Positions 48,712-57,585 of a stretch of DNA of 64,000 nt are shown in pieces. The notes below the pieces were generated by a model. The model did no database searches and was not told where the DNA came from. It worked only from the letters and a program-made list of their open reading frames with translations. Origin of the DNA: an uncultured Clostridia bacterium (GTDB taxonomy: Bacteria > Bacillota > Clostridia > Oscillospirales > Acutalibacteraceae). The position numbers were made by a program, and so were the translations under genes. The stretch lies in NCBI GenBank assembly GCA_937892115.1, contig CALAUI010000006.1, forward strand, positions 241,421 through 305,420, written 5' to 3'. How positions within the stretch are numbered: position 1 is the stretch's first letter; every line of letters begins with the position of its first letter.

Positions 48712-50532
48712 TTACTGATCGTTTGCTTCTGTGAAATCTGTATAATTGGTATCATCGGAGCCTTGTGCACCGCCAAAATCGGGAGCACCTTCGGCACCGC
48801 CGTTTGCCTTATACATCTTTTCGCTGATTTCATAGAACTTTGCCGTAAGTTCATCCTTCTTTGACTTAATAAGGTTGATATCTTCGCCCTTGAGTGCTTC
48901 TTTAAGGGCATCAATCTTAGCGTTGATTTCAGACTTATCGGCTTCGTCAAACTTATCGCCGTTTTCGCTGAGAAGCTTCTCTGTCTGATATACCATCTGA
49001 TCTGCTTCGTTGCGTGCGTCAATATCTTCACGACGCTTCTTATCTTCATCTGCAAATCTTTCCGCTTCGGCTACTGCCTTATCAATGTCTTCCTTGGACA
49101 TATTGGATGAAGCGGTAATTGAAATTGACTGCTCTTTCTGAGTGCCGAGATCCTTAGCGGATACGTGAACAATACCGTTAGCATCAATATCAAAAGTTAC
49201 TTCAATCTGAGGAACACCGCGTCTTGCGGGAAGAATGCCGTCAAGATGGAATACGCCGAGTGTCTTGTTATCTTTTGCAAATTCTCTCTCGCCCTGAAGT
49301 ACGTGTACTTCAACTGAGGGCTGATTGTCAGCTGCCGTTGAGAAAATCTGGCTTTTTTTAACGGGGATAGTTGTATTTCTTTCAATAATCTTTGTATTGA
49401 TTCCGCCCATGGTTTCAATACCGAGTGAAAGAGGAGTAACATCAAGGAGAAGAAGTCCCTGAACTTCACCGCCGAGAACACCTGCCTGGATAGCGGCACC
49501 TATGGCAACACATTCATCGGGATTGATGCCCTTGAAGGGCTCAATACCCATATACTTTTTAACTGCTTCCTGAACAGCGGGAATTCTTGAAGAACCGCCA
49601 ACCATAAGAACCTTATTGATTTCGCTGTTCTTAAGGCCGGAGTCGCTCATTGCCTGACGAACGGGACCCATGGTTGACTCAACAAGGTCAGCGGTAAGCT
49701 CATTGAACTTAGCTCTTGTAAGAGTAGTTTCAAGATGCTTGGGACCTGTTGCATCAGCAGTTATATAAGGAAGTGAAATTGTGGACGTAGTTACGCCGGA
49801 AAGCTCGATTTTTGCCTTTTCTGCAGCTTCCTTGAGTCTCTGCATAGCCATTTTATCAGAACGAAGGTCAAAGCCCTGTTCCTTCTTGAATTCATCAACA
49901 AGCCAATCAATGATTCTCTGGTCAAAATCATCACCGCCGAGGCGATTGTTGCCTGCCGTAGCAAGAACTTCCTGGATACCGTCACCCATTTCAATAATTG
50001 AAACGTCGAAAGTACCGCCGCCGAGGTCATATACCATAACCTTCTGATCGGTTTCCTTGTCAATGCCGTATGAAAGAGCTGCCGCTGTGGGCTCATTGAT
50101 AATTCTCTTCACTTCAAGGCCTGCAATCTTACCTGCATCCTTTGTTGCCTGTCTCTGTGAATCGCTGAAATATGCGGGTACGGTAATAACGGCTTCTGAA
50201 ACCTTTTCGCCGAGATATGCTTCGGCATCTGTCTTAAGCTTCTGAAGAATCATTGCGGAAATTTCCTGGGGTGTGTATTTCTTGTCATCAATTGTCACTC
50301 TATAATCAGAGCCCATCTGTCTTTTGATTGAAGAAACGGTCTTATCGGGATTGGTGATTGCCTGTCTTTTAGCAACCTGACCAACCATTCTTTCGCCGGT
50401 CTTACCGAAAGCAACAACTGAAGGTGTAGTTCTTGCGCCCTCTGCATTTGCAATGACAACGGGCTCGCCGCCTTCAATAACAGCTACACATGAATTTGTT
50501 GTACCAAGGTCAATACCTATAACTTTTGACAT
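48712..50532 (-). CDS. dnaK: Chaperone protein DnaK (Hsp70)
   Basis: ATP-dependent chaperone of 606 residues. The three Hsp70 signatures are present: IGIDLGTTNSCVAV at the start, VYDLGGGTFDVSI and VLMVGGSSRIPAVQ. The short spacing in the nucleotide-binding domain (GERMVGQVAKRQ) is as in Gram-positive DnaK. The acidic, Gly-rich C-terminal tail ends with DDTNYTDFTEANDQ. GGAGG precedes the ATG. It lies between grpE and dnaJ in the classical order and should be under HrcA-CIRCE control. Confidence 0.98.
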   Translation of the reverse strand: MSKVIGIDLGTTNSCVAVIEGGEPVVIANAEGARTTPSVVAFGKTGERMVGQVAKRQAITNPDKTVSSIKRQMGSDYRVTIDDKKYTPQEISAMILQKLKTDAEAYLGEKVSEAVITVPAYFSDSQRQATKDAGKIAGLEVKRIINEPTAAALSYGIDKETDQKVMVYDLGGGTFDVSIIEMGDGIQEVLATAGNNRLGGDDFDQRIIDWLVDEFKKEQGFDLRSDKMAMQRLKEAAEKAKIELSGVTTSTISLPYITADATGPKHLETTLTRAKFNELTADLVESTMGPVRQAMSDSGLKNSEINKVLMVGGSSRIPAVQEAVKKYMGIEPFKGINPDECVAIGAAIQAGVLGGEVQGLLLLDVTPLSLGIETMGGINTKIIERNTTIPVKKSQIFSTAADNQPSVEVHVLQGEREFAKDNKTLGVFHLDGILPARRGVPQIEVTFDIDANGIVHVSAKDLGTQKEQSISITASSNMSKEDIDKAVAEAERFADEDKKRREDIDARNEADQMVYQTEKLLSENGDKFDEADKSEINAKIDALKEALKGEDINLIKSKKDELTAKFYEISEKMYKANGGAEGAPDFGGAQGSDDTNYTDFTEANDQ

Positions 50533-50564
50533 AATTTTTCCTCCGTTTTATATAAGAAATTATT

Positions 50565-51083
50565 TTATGAATTTGCTACTTTTACTACGGCTTCTCTTAT
50601 TATTTTGTTGCCGAGCTTATAACCTTTTGAAAATACCTGAGCAATTACGTTATCTCCCAGATTTTCATCTTCAACAACCATAACCGCATTATGATATTCG
50701 GGATCAAATGTTTCTCCCTCTTCACCGAACGATTCAACACCGTATTTTGAAAAGACGTTCATAAACTGAGTAAATATCATTTCAACGCCTTTTTTATATC
50801 CATCAAAATCCGATTCGGAATTTGCCGCGGCCCTCTCAAAATTATCTATAATCGGCAAAAAATCACTGATTACATCCGATTTGGCTGCAGAGTAGGCATC
50901 CGTCTTTTCTTTAACGGAACGTTTACGGTAATTGTCATATTCGGCGGCAAGTCTGAGAAACTTATCTTTTTCTTCTGAAAGTTCTTTGTTGAGCTTATCA
51001 ATTTCGCTTTCTTCCTGAGATAAGTTCTCCGTTGATTCGTCCGTTGGCTTTTTTTCTTCATCAATCTGCTTTTCTTTTTTCAT
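50565..51083 (-). CDS. grpE: Nucleotide exchange factor GrpE
   Basis: Promotes ADP release from DnaK. I choose the second of two adjacent ATGs (51086 and 51083), about seven bases after AAGGA; length 172 residues. The first 50 residues are Glu/Lys/Gln-rich and the following coiled coil (LRLAAEYDNYRKRSVKEK) forms the long dimer helix. The C-terminal beta domain carries DPEYHNAVM, VAQVFSKGYKLGNKIIREAVVKV-type sequence, the GrpE signature. It lies 13 bases after hrcA and 32 bases before dnaK. Confidence 0.95.
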   Translation of the reverse strand: MKKEKQIDEEKKPTDESTENLSQEESEIDKLNKELSEEKDKFLRLAAEYDNYRKRSVKEKTDAYSAAKSDVISDFLPIIDNFERAAANSESDFDGYKKGVEMIFTQFMNVFSKYGVESFGEEGETFDPEYHNAVMVVEDENLGDNVIAQVFSKGYKLGNKIIREAVVKVANS

Positions 51084-51096
51084 CATGACTTCCTTT

Positions 51097-52125
51097 CTAT
51101 TCATCAAGTGCCGAGGTAATCAGCTTGCCGACCATATCGGAAAGATACCTGACACCGGGAATTACAGTTTCATAATCCATTCTCGTGGGACCTATAATGC
51201 TTAAAGTACCGGAATCATCATCCTTTACTTTATATTTGGAAATAATAACACTTGAATCAAATAACTGTTTATACATATTTTCAGAGCCGATTTTAATGCT
51301 GAACGGTTCCTTGGAAGAGTTAATAATTTCAACTATCGGTTCTTTTCTCTTAAGAAATTGAAGTAATGAAATTACATTTTCCCCGTAATCACGTACGGTA
51401 ATAAGATTCGAACTGCCTCCGAGAACAAATTTAGAATCCGTAATGCTGCCTGCCAGGTCACTGACTGCAGCAAGAAGAGGAAGCATCGCAAAATAATCTT
51501 CATCAACAGAAGCAGCAACGGTCTGGATTGATGCCTGACTGATTTCACCAGCAGGTTGACCGATAAAAAAAGTTTTTACTATATTATAAAATTTATCGAG
51601 AATCTGAGAATCTATACCGTTGTCAATCCTGCAAAGACGACTTTTTAATATGCCGTTTGATGTAAGCAGGACCATCATAGCGGTATGAACGCTTACGGGT
51701 ACGATTTCAATCTTACGAATCAGATTCATTACTCCTACCGGTGTAGTGGTAACACAAGCGCAATTTGTAAGGTCGGCAAGAAGCTCTCTTGCTGTATTTA
51801 TCAGCTTTTCGGGATCTCCTGCAGCGGTATGAAGCCGTGAATCAACGCTCATCTTAGTGAATTCATCAAGTTCACGGGTAACCATAAGATTATCAACGTA
51901 ATAACGGTATCCTTTTTCAGAAGGAATACGTCCGGCTGAAGTATGGGGCTGAAGCAGATATCCGAGTGAATCGAGCTCATTCAGTTCATTTCTGACAGTA
52001 GCGGAAGAACAATTCATCCCCGTAGCCGAAATCAGATTCTTTGAACCGATCGGTTCTCCGTATTTTATGTACATATTTATTACCGAAGAAAGTATCTGAT
52101 TTTTTCTGTCTGACAATGCGGTCAT
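51097..52125 (-). CDS. hrcA: Heat-inducible transcription repressor HrcA
   Basis: Represses heat-shock operons by binding CIRCE. ATG at 52125 has a strong AGGAGG site; the frame extends further upstream but into the operator region. The 342 residues include an N-terminal winged helix (GEPIGSKNLI, CSSATVRNELNELDSLGYL), the signature PHTSAGRIPSEKGYRYYVD, and C-terminal GSENMYKQLFDSSVIISKYK and IGPTRMDYE motifs typical of the GAF-like domain. It is the first gene of the operon and is autoregulated through the CIRCE site just upstream. Confidence 0.97.
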   Translation of the reverse strand: MTALSDRKNQILSSVINMYIKYGEPIGSKNLISATGMNCSSATVRNELNELDSLGYLLQPHTSAGRIPSEKGYRYYVDNLMVTRELDEFTKMSVDSRLHTAAGDPEKLINTARELLADLTNCACVTTTPVGVMNLIRKIEIVPVSVHTAMMVLLTSNGILKSRLCRIDNGIDSQILDKFYNIVKTFFIGQPAGEISQASIQTVAASVDEDYFAMLPLLAAVSDLAGSITDSKFVLGGSSNLITVRDYGENVISLLQFLKRKEPIVEIINSSKEPFSIKIGSENMYKQLFDSSVIISKYKVKDDDSGTLSIIGPTRMDYETVIPGVRYLSDMVGKLITSALDE

Positions 52126-52157
52126 ATTTTTCCTCCTTTCATAAGGGAGTGCCAAAA

Positions 52158-52184
52158 TTAGCACTCACACTTCCCGAGTGCTAA
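52158..52184 (-). promoter_or_regulatory. CIRCE operator
   Basis: Perfect inverted repeat TTAGCACTC (52158-52166), nine-base loop, GAGTGCTAA (52176-52184), identical to the CIRCE consensus. It lies just downstream of the promoter -10 and upstream of hrcA. A partial extra half-site (GGAGTGCCAAAA) sits at about 52146-52157. Confidence 0.98.
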
Positions 52185-52195
52185 TTTACGATGCT

Positions 52196-52224
52196 ATAAT
52201 AATCCATTATTTAACATTTGTCAA
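52196..52224 (-). promoter_or_regulatory. Sigma-A promoter of the heat-shock operon
   Basis: Minus strand TTGACA (52219-52224), 17 bases, TATTAT (52196-52201). CIRCE begins about 11 bases downstream, covering the transcription start. Confidence 0.9.
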
Positions 52225-52273
52225 TAATTTAATTGTTAATTCTTTGTGAATTACTTAAAAAATTCATTAAACA

Positions 52274-52302
52274 TTGACACATGTGTATTTGTATTATAGA
52301 AT
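52274..52302 (+). promoter_or_regulatory. Promoter of the secreted beta-helix protein gene
   Basis: TTGACA (52274-52279), 17 bases, TAGAAT (52297-52302). The start site near 52309 lies past an in-frame ATG at 52281, which supports the TTG start at 52323. Confidence 0.78.
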
Positions 52303-52322
52303 TATTTAAAGAGGTGTTGAAT

Positions 52323-53768
52323 TTGAAAAGAATTTTATCATTAATATTCGCATTTTTAATATGTTTTATGCTCTGTTCCCCAGCTTTTTCCGAATTAATC
52401 GGAACTACATATTATATTGATTCGGTAAACGGAAATAACGAAAACAGCGGCAGAACAGAAGACGAGGCATTCAAGGATTTCTCAAACCTCCTCGGTAACA
52501 CCTATTACGGTCCCGGCGATAAAATTCTTTTGAAAAGAGGAAGTAAGTTCACACAGATGCTTTCTGTAGACGGATGCGGTACTGAAGATAACCCTATTCT
52601 TATTTCCGCTTACGGCGAAGGCAGCAATCCCGTGATTACAATGCCGGAATTAAGTTATAACCCACTGCTGTTTCTGCATAATGTCAGTTACCTTATTCTT
52701 GAAAATATAGATTTCAAAGATAACTACAATTCGCTATTCATTTATCCCACCGACGGCTATATTATGAGCAACATTGAAGTAAGAAACTGCGGTTTTTATA
52801 ATTTGAGTTACAAACCGGATGATCCCGACATACGCTGTAACGCTATACAGATGGATTATAACAGCAGTTCAATATATCACGACATATACATTCACGATTT
52901 AACATTTGTTGACTGCGGAGGCGGTATAGAAACAAAAGGAATTGATCGTGAGACCGATGATATTTTTATTGATGAGAAGACCAGCTATAATTATAACGTA
53001 AGATTTGAAAACTTATATATGGAAAATCTGCTCTATGACGGTATTATTCTCGGCTCACTGAGAGATTCCGTAGTTACAAAATGCAGATTCATAAACACCT
53101 GCCAAAGCAATGCCTTTGTCACCGCTCCGCTCTGGACACATCACTGCAATAACGTCACAATGGAATACTGTGAAATCTGCGGTTCCAACGGTAACAAGGA
53201 CGGAATGACAATAGATTTTGACGGTTGGTCAACAAACTGTACTTATCAGTATATTTATTCCCACGATAATAAGCGATTTATGAGGAACTGTCTGTATGAC
53301 TCCGAAACTCATAACAGAAACAATACCGTCAGATACTGCCTTTCGGTTAACGACAACAGGGGTATTAACTACCCGTCCTTTGCAATTCCCAATGATACCG
53401 GATTCCCGACTACGTCGGATAATTTCAGTTTTTATAATAACACTCTGATAAACTGCTCACCGATATTATGGATAAACCTTAAAAACGTTACAATTAAGGA
53501 TAATATATTTATAGGAAACACGGTTACCGCCATAACGTCAATATTTATGCTGCCGATTAGCTTCGGCAAAAACACAATCGAAGGAAACGTATGTCATAAC
53601 TATTATTCTCTTCTGTTTAATAACAGTATAATGAAAAAGCCGGAATTCGCAGGCGGTGATACCGATAGTATGTATTATTACATGCTTAAGGAAGATTCAC
53701 CGTATGCCGGAAAAGGGTGTTTTACGCAAGAAAGTATGGCCGAAATGGCTAAAATACCGACTGAATAA
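52323..53768 (+). CDS. Secreted right-handed parallel beta-helix protein
   Basis: A 481-residue exported protein. The start is TTG at 52323, six bases after GAGGTG. The signal peptide runs KRILSLIFAFLICFMLC to about AFS (residue 23). The mature part opens with YYIDSVNGNNENSGRTEDEAF and GPGDKILLKRGS, the usual N-cap of PL1/PL9-type and other beta-helix proteins. Repeated coils follow, rich in Asn and aromatic residues (ILENIDF, IEVRNCGF, YIHDLTF, VRFENLYME). I cannot identify catalytic residues, so it may be a polysaccharide lyase, hydrolase or a binding protein. It is monocistronic. Confidence 0.75.
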   Translation: MKRILSLIFAFLICFMLCSPAFSELIGTTYYIDSVNGNNENSGRTEDEAFKDFSNLLGNTYYGPGDKILLKRGSKFTQMLSVDGCGTEDNPILISAYGEGSNPVITMPELSYNPLLFLHNVSYLILENIDFKDNYNSLFIYPTDGYIMSNIEVRNCGFYNLSYKPDDPDIRCNAIQMDYNSSSIYHDIYIHDLTFVDCGGGIETKGIDRETDDIFIDEKTSYNYNVRFENLYMENLLYDGIILGSLRDSVVTKCRFINTCQSNAFVTAPLWTHHCNNVTMEYCEICGSNGNKDGMTIDFDGWSTNCTYQYIYSHDNKRFMRNCLYDSETHNRNNTVRYCLSVNDNRGINYPSFAIPNDTGFPTTSDNFSFYNNTLINCSPILWINLKNVTIKDNIFIGNTVTAITSIFMLPISFGKNTIEGNVCHNYYSLLFNNSIMKKPEFAGGDTDSMYYYMLKEDSPYAGKGCFTQESMAEMAKIPTE

Positions 53769-53772
53769 AAAT

Positions 53773-53803
53773 AAATCCTCAGCCAAACGGTTGAGGATTT
53801 TTT
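53773..53803 (+). terminator. Terminator after the beta-helix gene
   Basis: Stem AAATCCTCAGCC (53773-53784) / GGTTGAGGATTT (53789-53800, one G-U), followed by TTTATTATT. It abuts the convergent ABC transporter gene and can serve both. Confidence 0.88.
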
Positions 53804-53804
53804 A

Positions 53805-54539
53805 TTATTTAAGTACGCAGGAAAGGAATTCCTTCGTTCGCTGCTGTGTAGGATTATCAAATACTTCTTCAGGTGTACCCTGCTCAACGATCACTCCGTC
53901 GCTGATAAACAAAACTCTGTCGGAAACGTCTTTTGCAAAGCCCATTTCATGAGTAACAACTATCATCGTCATACCCTCTGCAGCAAGCTTTTTCATAACC
54001 TGAAGAACTTCACCGACCATTTCCGGGTCAAGAGCACTCGTCGGCTCATCAAAGAGCATGATATCGGGGTTCATCGCAAGAGCTCTTGCGATAGCAACTC
54101 TCTGCTGCTGTCCGCCGGAAAGCTGATGCGGATAACTGTCGGCTTTATCGGAAAGACCGACGGTTTCAAGAAGCTCCATCGCCTTCTTTTCTGCCTCTTC
54201 CTTTGTCATAAGCTTTCTGTCAACAGGGGCAAGCATTATGTTTTTCTTTACCGTTAGATGCTGAAAAAGATTGAACTGCTGGAAAACCATTCCGATTTTT
54301 TCTCTTGTCTTATCTATATCAAGCTTATTATCGGATATTTCGTAACCGTCAACTATAATGGTACCTGAAGTAGCATCCTCAAGTCTGTTAAGGCAACGCA
54401 GAAACGTTGATTTTCCTCCGCCGGAGGAACCTATTACACAGACAACTTCGCCTTCTTCAATTTCAACATTGATTCCTTTCAAGACCTCATTATTACCAAA
54501 CGATTTTTTGAGGTCAACCACTTTTACTTTAGTTGCCAT
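53805..54539 (-). CDS. Polar amino acid ABC transporter ATP-binding protein (GlnQ-like)
   Basis: Energises uptake of an amino acid. The ATG at 54539 follows GAGGT and overlaps the permease gene by 11 bases. In 244 residues the Walker A GSSGGGKST (about residue 35), Q-loop FQQFNLF, signature LSGGQQQR, Walker B IMLFDEPTSALD and H-loop VVTHEMGFA are all present and characteristic of the GlnQ/HisP subfamily. It forms a complete system with the permease and the binding lipoprotein upstream. Confidence 0.96.
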   Translation of the reverse strand: MATKVKVVDLKKSFGNNEVLKGINVEIEEGEVVCVIGSSGGGKSTFLRCLNRLEDATSGTIIVDGYEISDNKLDIDKTREKIGMVFQQFNLFQHLTVKKNIMLAPVDRKLMTKEEAEKKAMELLETVGLSDKADSYPHQLSGGQQQRVAIARALAMNPDIMLFDEPTSALDPEMVGEVLQVMKKLAAEGMTMIVVTHEMGFAKDVSDRVLFISDGVIVEQGTPEEVFDNPTQQRTKEFLSCVLK

Positions 54540-55224
54540 TTCTGCGACCTCTTTTCGTTTCGTACTGAAGATTCTTTTCAATGAATTTTGAAATAATCAT
54601 AAGAATTGAAATTACAACAAGGTAGAAAATCGCAACGAGAATATATGTCGGGAAGAAAGCATAAGTCTTTCCTACATAAACCTGTGCTTTATTAACAACC
54701 TCGGGAAGACCGATACAGGTAAGTATAGATGAGTCTTTAACCGTAATAATGAACTGATTAACAAGGGAAGGAATACATATTTTAAACGCCTGAGGTAAAA
54801 CGACCTTAAAAGTGGTATGCATTTTGCTCATACCAAGACTTCTTGCGGCTTCAACCTGACCGTGACTTACGGCATCTATACCGCCTCTGAAAATCTCACT
54901 CATATATGCGCCCGCGTTGATTGAAAGCGTAATATAACCGGCGGTAAAGGCATCTATTCTGAATGTGGGATTTATCATCTGGATAACCTGAGGAAATGCA
55001 AAGAAAACGACAAACGCCTGAACTATCATGGGAGTTCCTCTGACGCACCAGACATAAATCTTTGCAAGAGCTCTAAGTACAACAAATTTTGACCTGGCAA
55101 GAGCACATGTAACGAGTCCGATTACAAGTCCCGTCAGAATTGCAAGCAGAGAAATAATTATTGTATTTTTTAGACCATCAAGAAGCATAGGTGATGCTTC
55201 CGAAAATACTTTAGCAAAATTCAA
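54529..55224 (-). CDS. Polar amino acid ABC transporter permease (HisM/GlnP type)
   Basis: A 231-residue membrane protein with about five helices. LLDGLKNTIIISLLA at the N-terminus is the TIGR01726 signature of polar amino acid permeases. The EAA loop that contacts the ATPase reads EAARSLGMSKMHTTFKVVLPQA. A homodimer of this protein with two ATPase subunits would form the importer. It follows the binding protein gene after 68 bases that contain a terminator-like hairpin. Confidence 0.95.
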   Translation of the reverse strand: MNFAKVFSEASPMLLDGLKNTIIISLLAILTGLVIGLVTCALARSKFVVLRALAKIYVWCVRGTPMIVQAFVVFFAFPQVIQMINPTFRIDAFTAGYITLSINAGAYMSEIFRGGIDAVSHGQVEAARSLGMSKMHTTFKVVLPQAFKICIPSLVNQFIITVKDSSILTCIGLPEVVNKAQVYVGKTYAFFPTYILVAIFYLVVISILMIISKFIEKNLQYETKRGRRNGN

Positions 55225-55240
55225 AACGTATCACTCAATT

Positions 55241-55277
55241 CAAAAAAGAAATAGACGGCTTCGAAATGAAGCCGTCT
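55241..55277 (-). terminator. Internal terminator between binding protein and permease genes
   Basis: Ten-pair stem AGACGGCTTC / GAAGCCGTCT (55253-55262 / 55268-55277), then TATTTCTTTTTT on the minus strand. Partial termination here would give an excess of binding protein over membrane subunits. Confidence 0.82.
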
Positions 55278-55292
55278 GAGATAATATCCGGC

Positions 55293-56072
55293 TTAGTTTG
55301 AGCTGTAACCGTATTTGTTGAGGATTTCCTCATACTTACCGTTTGCCTTGATGTTTTCAAGGCCCTTATTGAACATTTCAACAAGTTCGGGATTAAGGCC
55401 CTTCTTTACAGCAAAGCCGTAGTAGCAGGGATTGATAACTTCACCGACAGTCTTAAGGGTAACGTCACCCTGTTCAATTGCCCAGGCGATTACTGAATAA
55501 TCCTCAAAGCATGCATCTGCATTACCGGTCATAACTGCCTGATACATTTTGGGTGAATCTTCAAAGTAGCTGATTTCACAGCCGTACTGCTCTGCAACCT
55601 TTTCGGCATAATCGGTACTTACGGTACCCTTCTTAGCGGCAAGCTTCTTGCCCTGAAGGTCTGCTTCGGCTTTGATTGCATCATTATCAGCTGCAACAAC
55701 AAGAACAGAACCGTCCTTAAAGTAGCCGTCGCTGAAATCAAAAGTTTCTTTTCTCGTATCGTTGATTGTCATACCGGCAATCATAGCATCTGCCTGACCT
55801 GCCTGAACGGCACCCATTGCAGCGTCAAAGCCCTCGTTATGCATTTCATACTTAAAGCCCTGATCTTCGGCGATTGCTGCAAACAAATCCATATCAACGC
55901 CGACATACTTATTTGAATCATCAAGGAATTCAAAAGGAGCAAAAGCGTTGTCTGAATAAATAACATATACTTTCTCCTGTTCTTTTTCTGCTTCGGGAGT
56001 CTTTGATCCGCAAGCAGCAAAGCAAAGAACCATCATAACAACAGCAAGGGAAAGAGCTAAAAACTTTTTCAT
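55293..56072 (-). CDS. Amino acid ABC transporter substrate-binding lipoprotein
   Basis: A 259-residue type II periplasmic-binding protein. ATG at 56072 follows GGAGGTTTGAAT. The signal peptide ends in a lipobox-like FAAC with the acylated Cys at residue 21. The mature protein has the SBP_bac_3 fold: FAPFEFLDDSNKYVGVDMDLFAAIA, DAMIAGMTINDTRKETFDFSDGYF and KKGTVSTDYAEKVA. DTRKET provides the Arg and Thr that bind the substrate amino and carboxyl groups. Ligand identity (for example glutamine, cystine or arginine) is not determined. Ends with KYGYSSN. Confidence 0.94.
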   Translation of the reverse strand: MKKFLALSLAVVMMVLCFAACGSKTPEAEKEQEKVYVIYSDNAFAPFEFLDDSNKYVGVDMDLFAAIAEDQGFKYEMHNEGFDAAMGAVQAGQADAMIAGMTINDTRKETFDFSDGYFKDGSVLVVAADNDAIKAEADLQGKKLAAKKGTVSTDYAEKVAEQYGCEISYFEDSPKMYQAVMTGNADACFEDYSVIAWAIEQGDVTLKTVGEVINPCYYGFAVKKGLNPELVEMFNKGLENIKANGKYEEILNKYGYSSN

Positions 56073-56101
56073 ATTCAAACCTCCAAAAAAATTATGAATC
56101 A

Positions 56102-56130
56102 ATTCTACATTAAAATGCATTTTTTGTCAA
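56102..56130 (-). promoter_or_regulatory. Promoter of the amino acid ABC transporter operon
   Basis: Minus strand TTGACA (56125-56130), 17 bases, TAGAAT (56102-56107), about 30 bases before the ATG. Confidence 0.85.
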
Positions 56131-56135
56131 TAAAA

Positions 56136-56167
56136 ATGAAAAAAAGCAGGACAAATTGCCCTGCTTT
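56136..56167 (-). terminator. Terminator after the M28 peptidase gene
   Basis: Stem AAAGCAGG / CCTGCTTT with flanking extra pairs (56143-56150 / 56160-56167), followed by TTTTTCATTTTTATTG on the minus strand. Its tail runs into the promoter of the ABC operon. Confidence 0.82.
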
Positions 56168-56176
56168 CATATTCAA

Positions 56177-57421
56177 TTAACCCATAATTCCGTTTTCATC
56201 AAAATCAAAGACGGTCTGAAGAGCAATTTCAATACCCTTTTCAATTGTCTTGGGATCAAGATTATCAACCGTATCAAGTCTTGTATGATAGTATCTTGCG
56301 GGAGCCGGATCCATAGCAACAAAGCTTGCCGCAGCTATACCTGCCTGAGAAGCAGCAGCAGCATCGCATGAGCCGAGAGGTATGGAGCCGAAGGGAACGT
56401 CTTTACCGCACGTCTTTGCAGCATTCTGAACCAACTTGCATGCACCGATATCATTCTTAACAAGACCGTTAAGGTCCTTTGTATAGATTTCCATATATTC
56501 TTCGTCTCTTACGGTGTCAAAACCGACGAAAACGGTTTCAACATTATCAAGAGCCATTTCGGGGTGCTCCTTAAAGAACGCCTTGCATCCGCGAAGTCCA
56601 CATTCCTCACCGCCGGTAAGAAGGGCGATTACTTCGGTATTATCAAAGGAAATATCATTATCCGAAAGGAATTTCATTACAGAGCTTGCAACATATGTTC
56701 CGGAAAGATCATCACTTGCGCCGTCAACGTACCTCTTTCCGTTTGTGAAATCAAATAATGCGGCAAAGCCGGGAAGGAATGCAAGCTGACCGAGTGCAAG
56801 ACCCTTTTTAAGGCAAGCATTATCACTCTTAAGTGTTACACCGGTGGTAATCAAACTGTAAAGTAATCCCGCAACTGCATAACCGCATACGGAAAGAACG
56901 CCCTTTGAACCGAGTTTATAAGTATAAGTCCATTCCGGAGCGGAATCGGTATGACCGGAAATAATAATTCTTCTCTTGGTTTCACCTTTTGCTCTTCTGA
57001 CGGCGATAACATTACCGGACTTCTCTTTTTTGAAAAGAGGATCAAGCGGTTCCTTGTATAAAGCGAATTCACCGACAAGCGCGGCAATTGCCGTAGCTGC
57101 AAAACCGATGGATGCTTTAGCGGCTTTATTGCCCTTAAAAGCTCCGATAAGATTCGCCGCAGTAGAACCGATAAGCATTGAACCGGCAAGAGGAACAAAC
57201 GACATAAACGCATCGGGATGTACGTCAAAAGTCTCTCTGCTGACGGAATCACTGTATTTCTTTAATTCTTTGGCAAGATATTCCTGCGCCTGACGTTCGC
57301 CGAGACTGCCGCATTTACGGGGACCGAATGCATCAACAATATGACTGATTCCGTCAACGGCAAAATCTGCATAATTACTAAGTGAAATCTTTGATTCTGA
57401 AAGTAATTTTCTGAAATCCAT
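56177..57421 (-). CDS. M28-family metallopeptidase with internal membrane segments
   Basis: A 414-residue zinc aminopeptidase-like protein. Zinc-ligand motifs are visible: ISGHTDSAPEW, DGASDDLSGTY, GGEECGLRG with the catalytic Glu, and YYHTRLDTVDNLD with the last His. SLGERQAQEYLAKEL is the usual N-terminal helix. Between the first and second part are two hydrophobic stretches (about residues 78-115 and 180-220) that look like membrane helices, unusual for soluble M28 enzymes. GGGAGATAAAACT precedes the ATG. Substrate unknown. Confidence 0.87.
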   Translation of the reverse strand: MDFRKLLSESKISLSNYADFAVDGISHIVDAFGPRKCGSLGERQAQEYLAKELKKYSDSVSRETFDVHPDAFMSFVPLAGSMLIGSTAANLIGAFKGNKAAKASIGFAATAIAALVGEFALYKEPLDPLFKKEKSGNVIAVRRAKGETKRRIIISGHTDSAPEWTYTYKLGSKGVLSVCGYAVAGLLYSLITTGVTLKSDNACLKKGLALGQLAFLPGFAALFDFTNGKRYVDGASDDLSGTYVASSVMKFLSDNDISFDNTEVIALLTGGEECGLRGCKAFFKEHPEMALDNVETVFVGFDTVRDEEYMEIYTKDLNGLVKNDIGACKLVQNAAKTCGKDVPFGSIPLGSCDAAAASQAGIAAASFVAMDPAPARYYHTRLDTVDNLDPKTIEKGIEIALQTVFDFDENGIMG

Positions 57422-57451
57422 AGTTTTATCTCCCTTTCACAAATTAATAAT

Positions 57452-57480
57452 ATAATAGATTTAATTTCTAAAATTGTCAA
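57452..57480 (-). promoter_or_regulatory. Promoter of the M28 peptidase gene
   Basis: Minus strand TTGACA (57475-57480), 17 bases, TATTAT (57452-57457), about 30 bases before the ATG. Confidence 0.85.
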
Positions 57481-57585
57481 TGACATTTTATTACATTTTA
57501 CAACAAATTTAATTTCAGCGGAAAATTTTTGTTGTAATTCAATAAATTATATGCTTTACTAATATTATGTGAAAGGAGGAATTAT

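Noticed and set aside
53805..56072. Naming the ABC importer as glutamine specific
   Set aside because: The GlnQ-like motifs are shared by importers of many polar amino acids; the binding-pocket residues alone do not settle the ligand.
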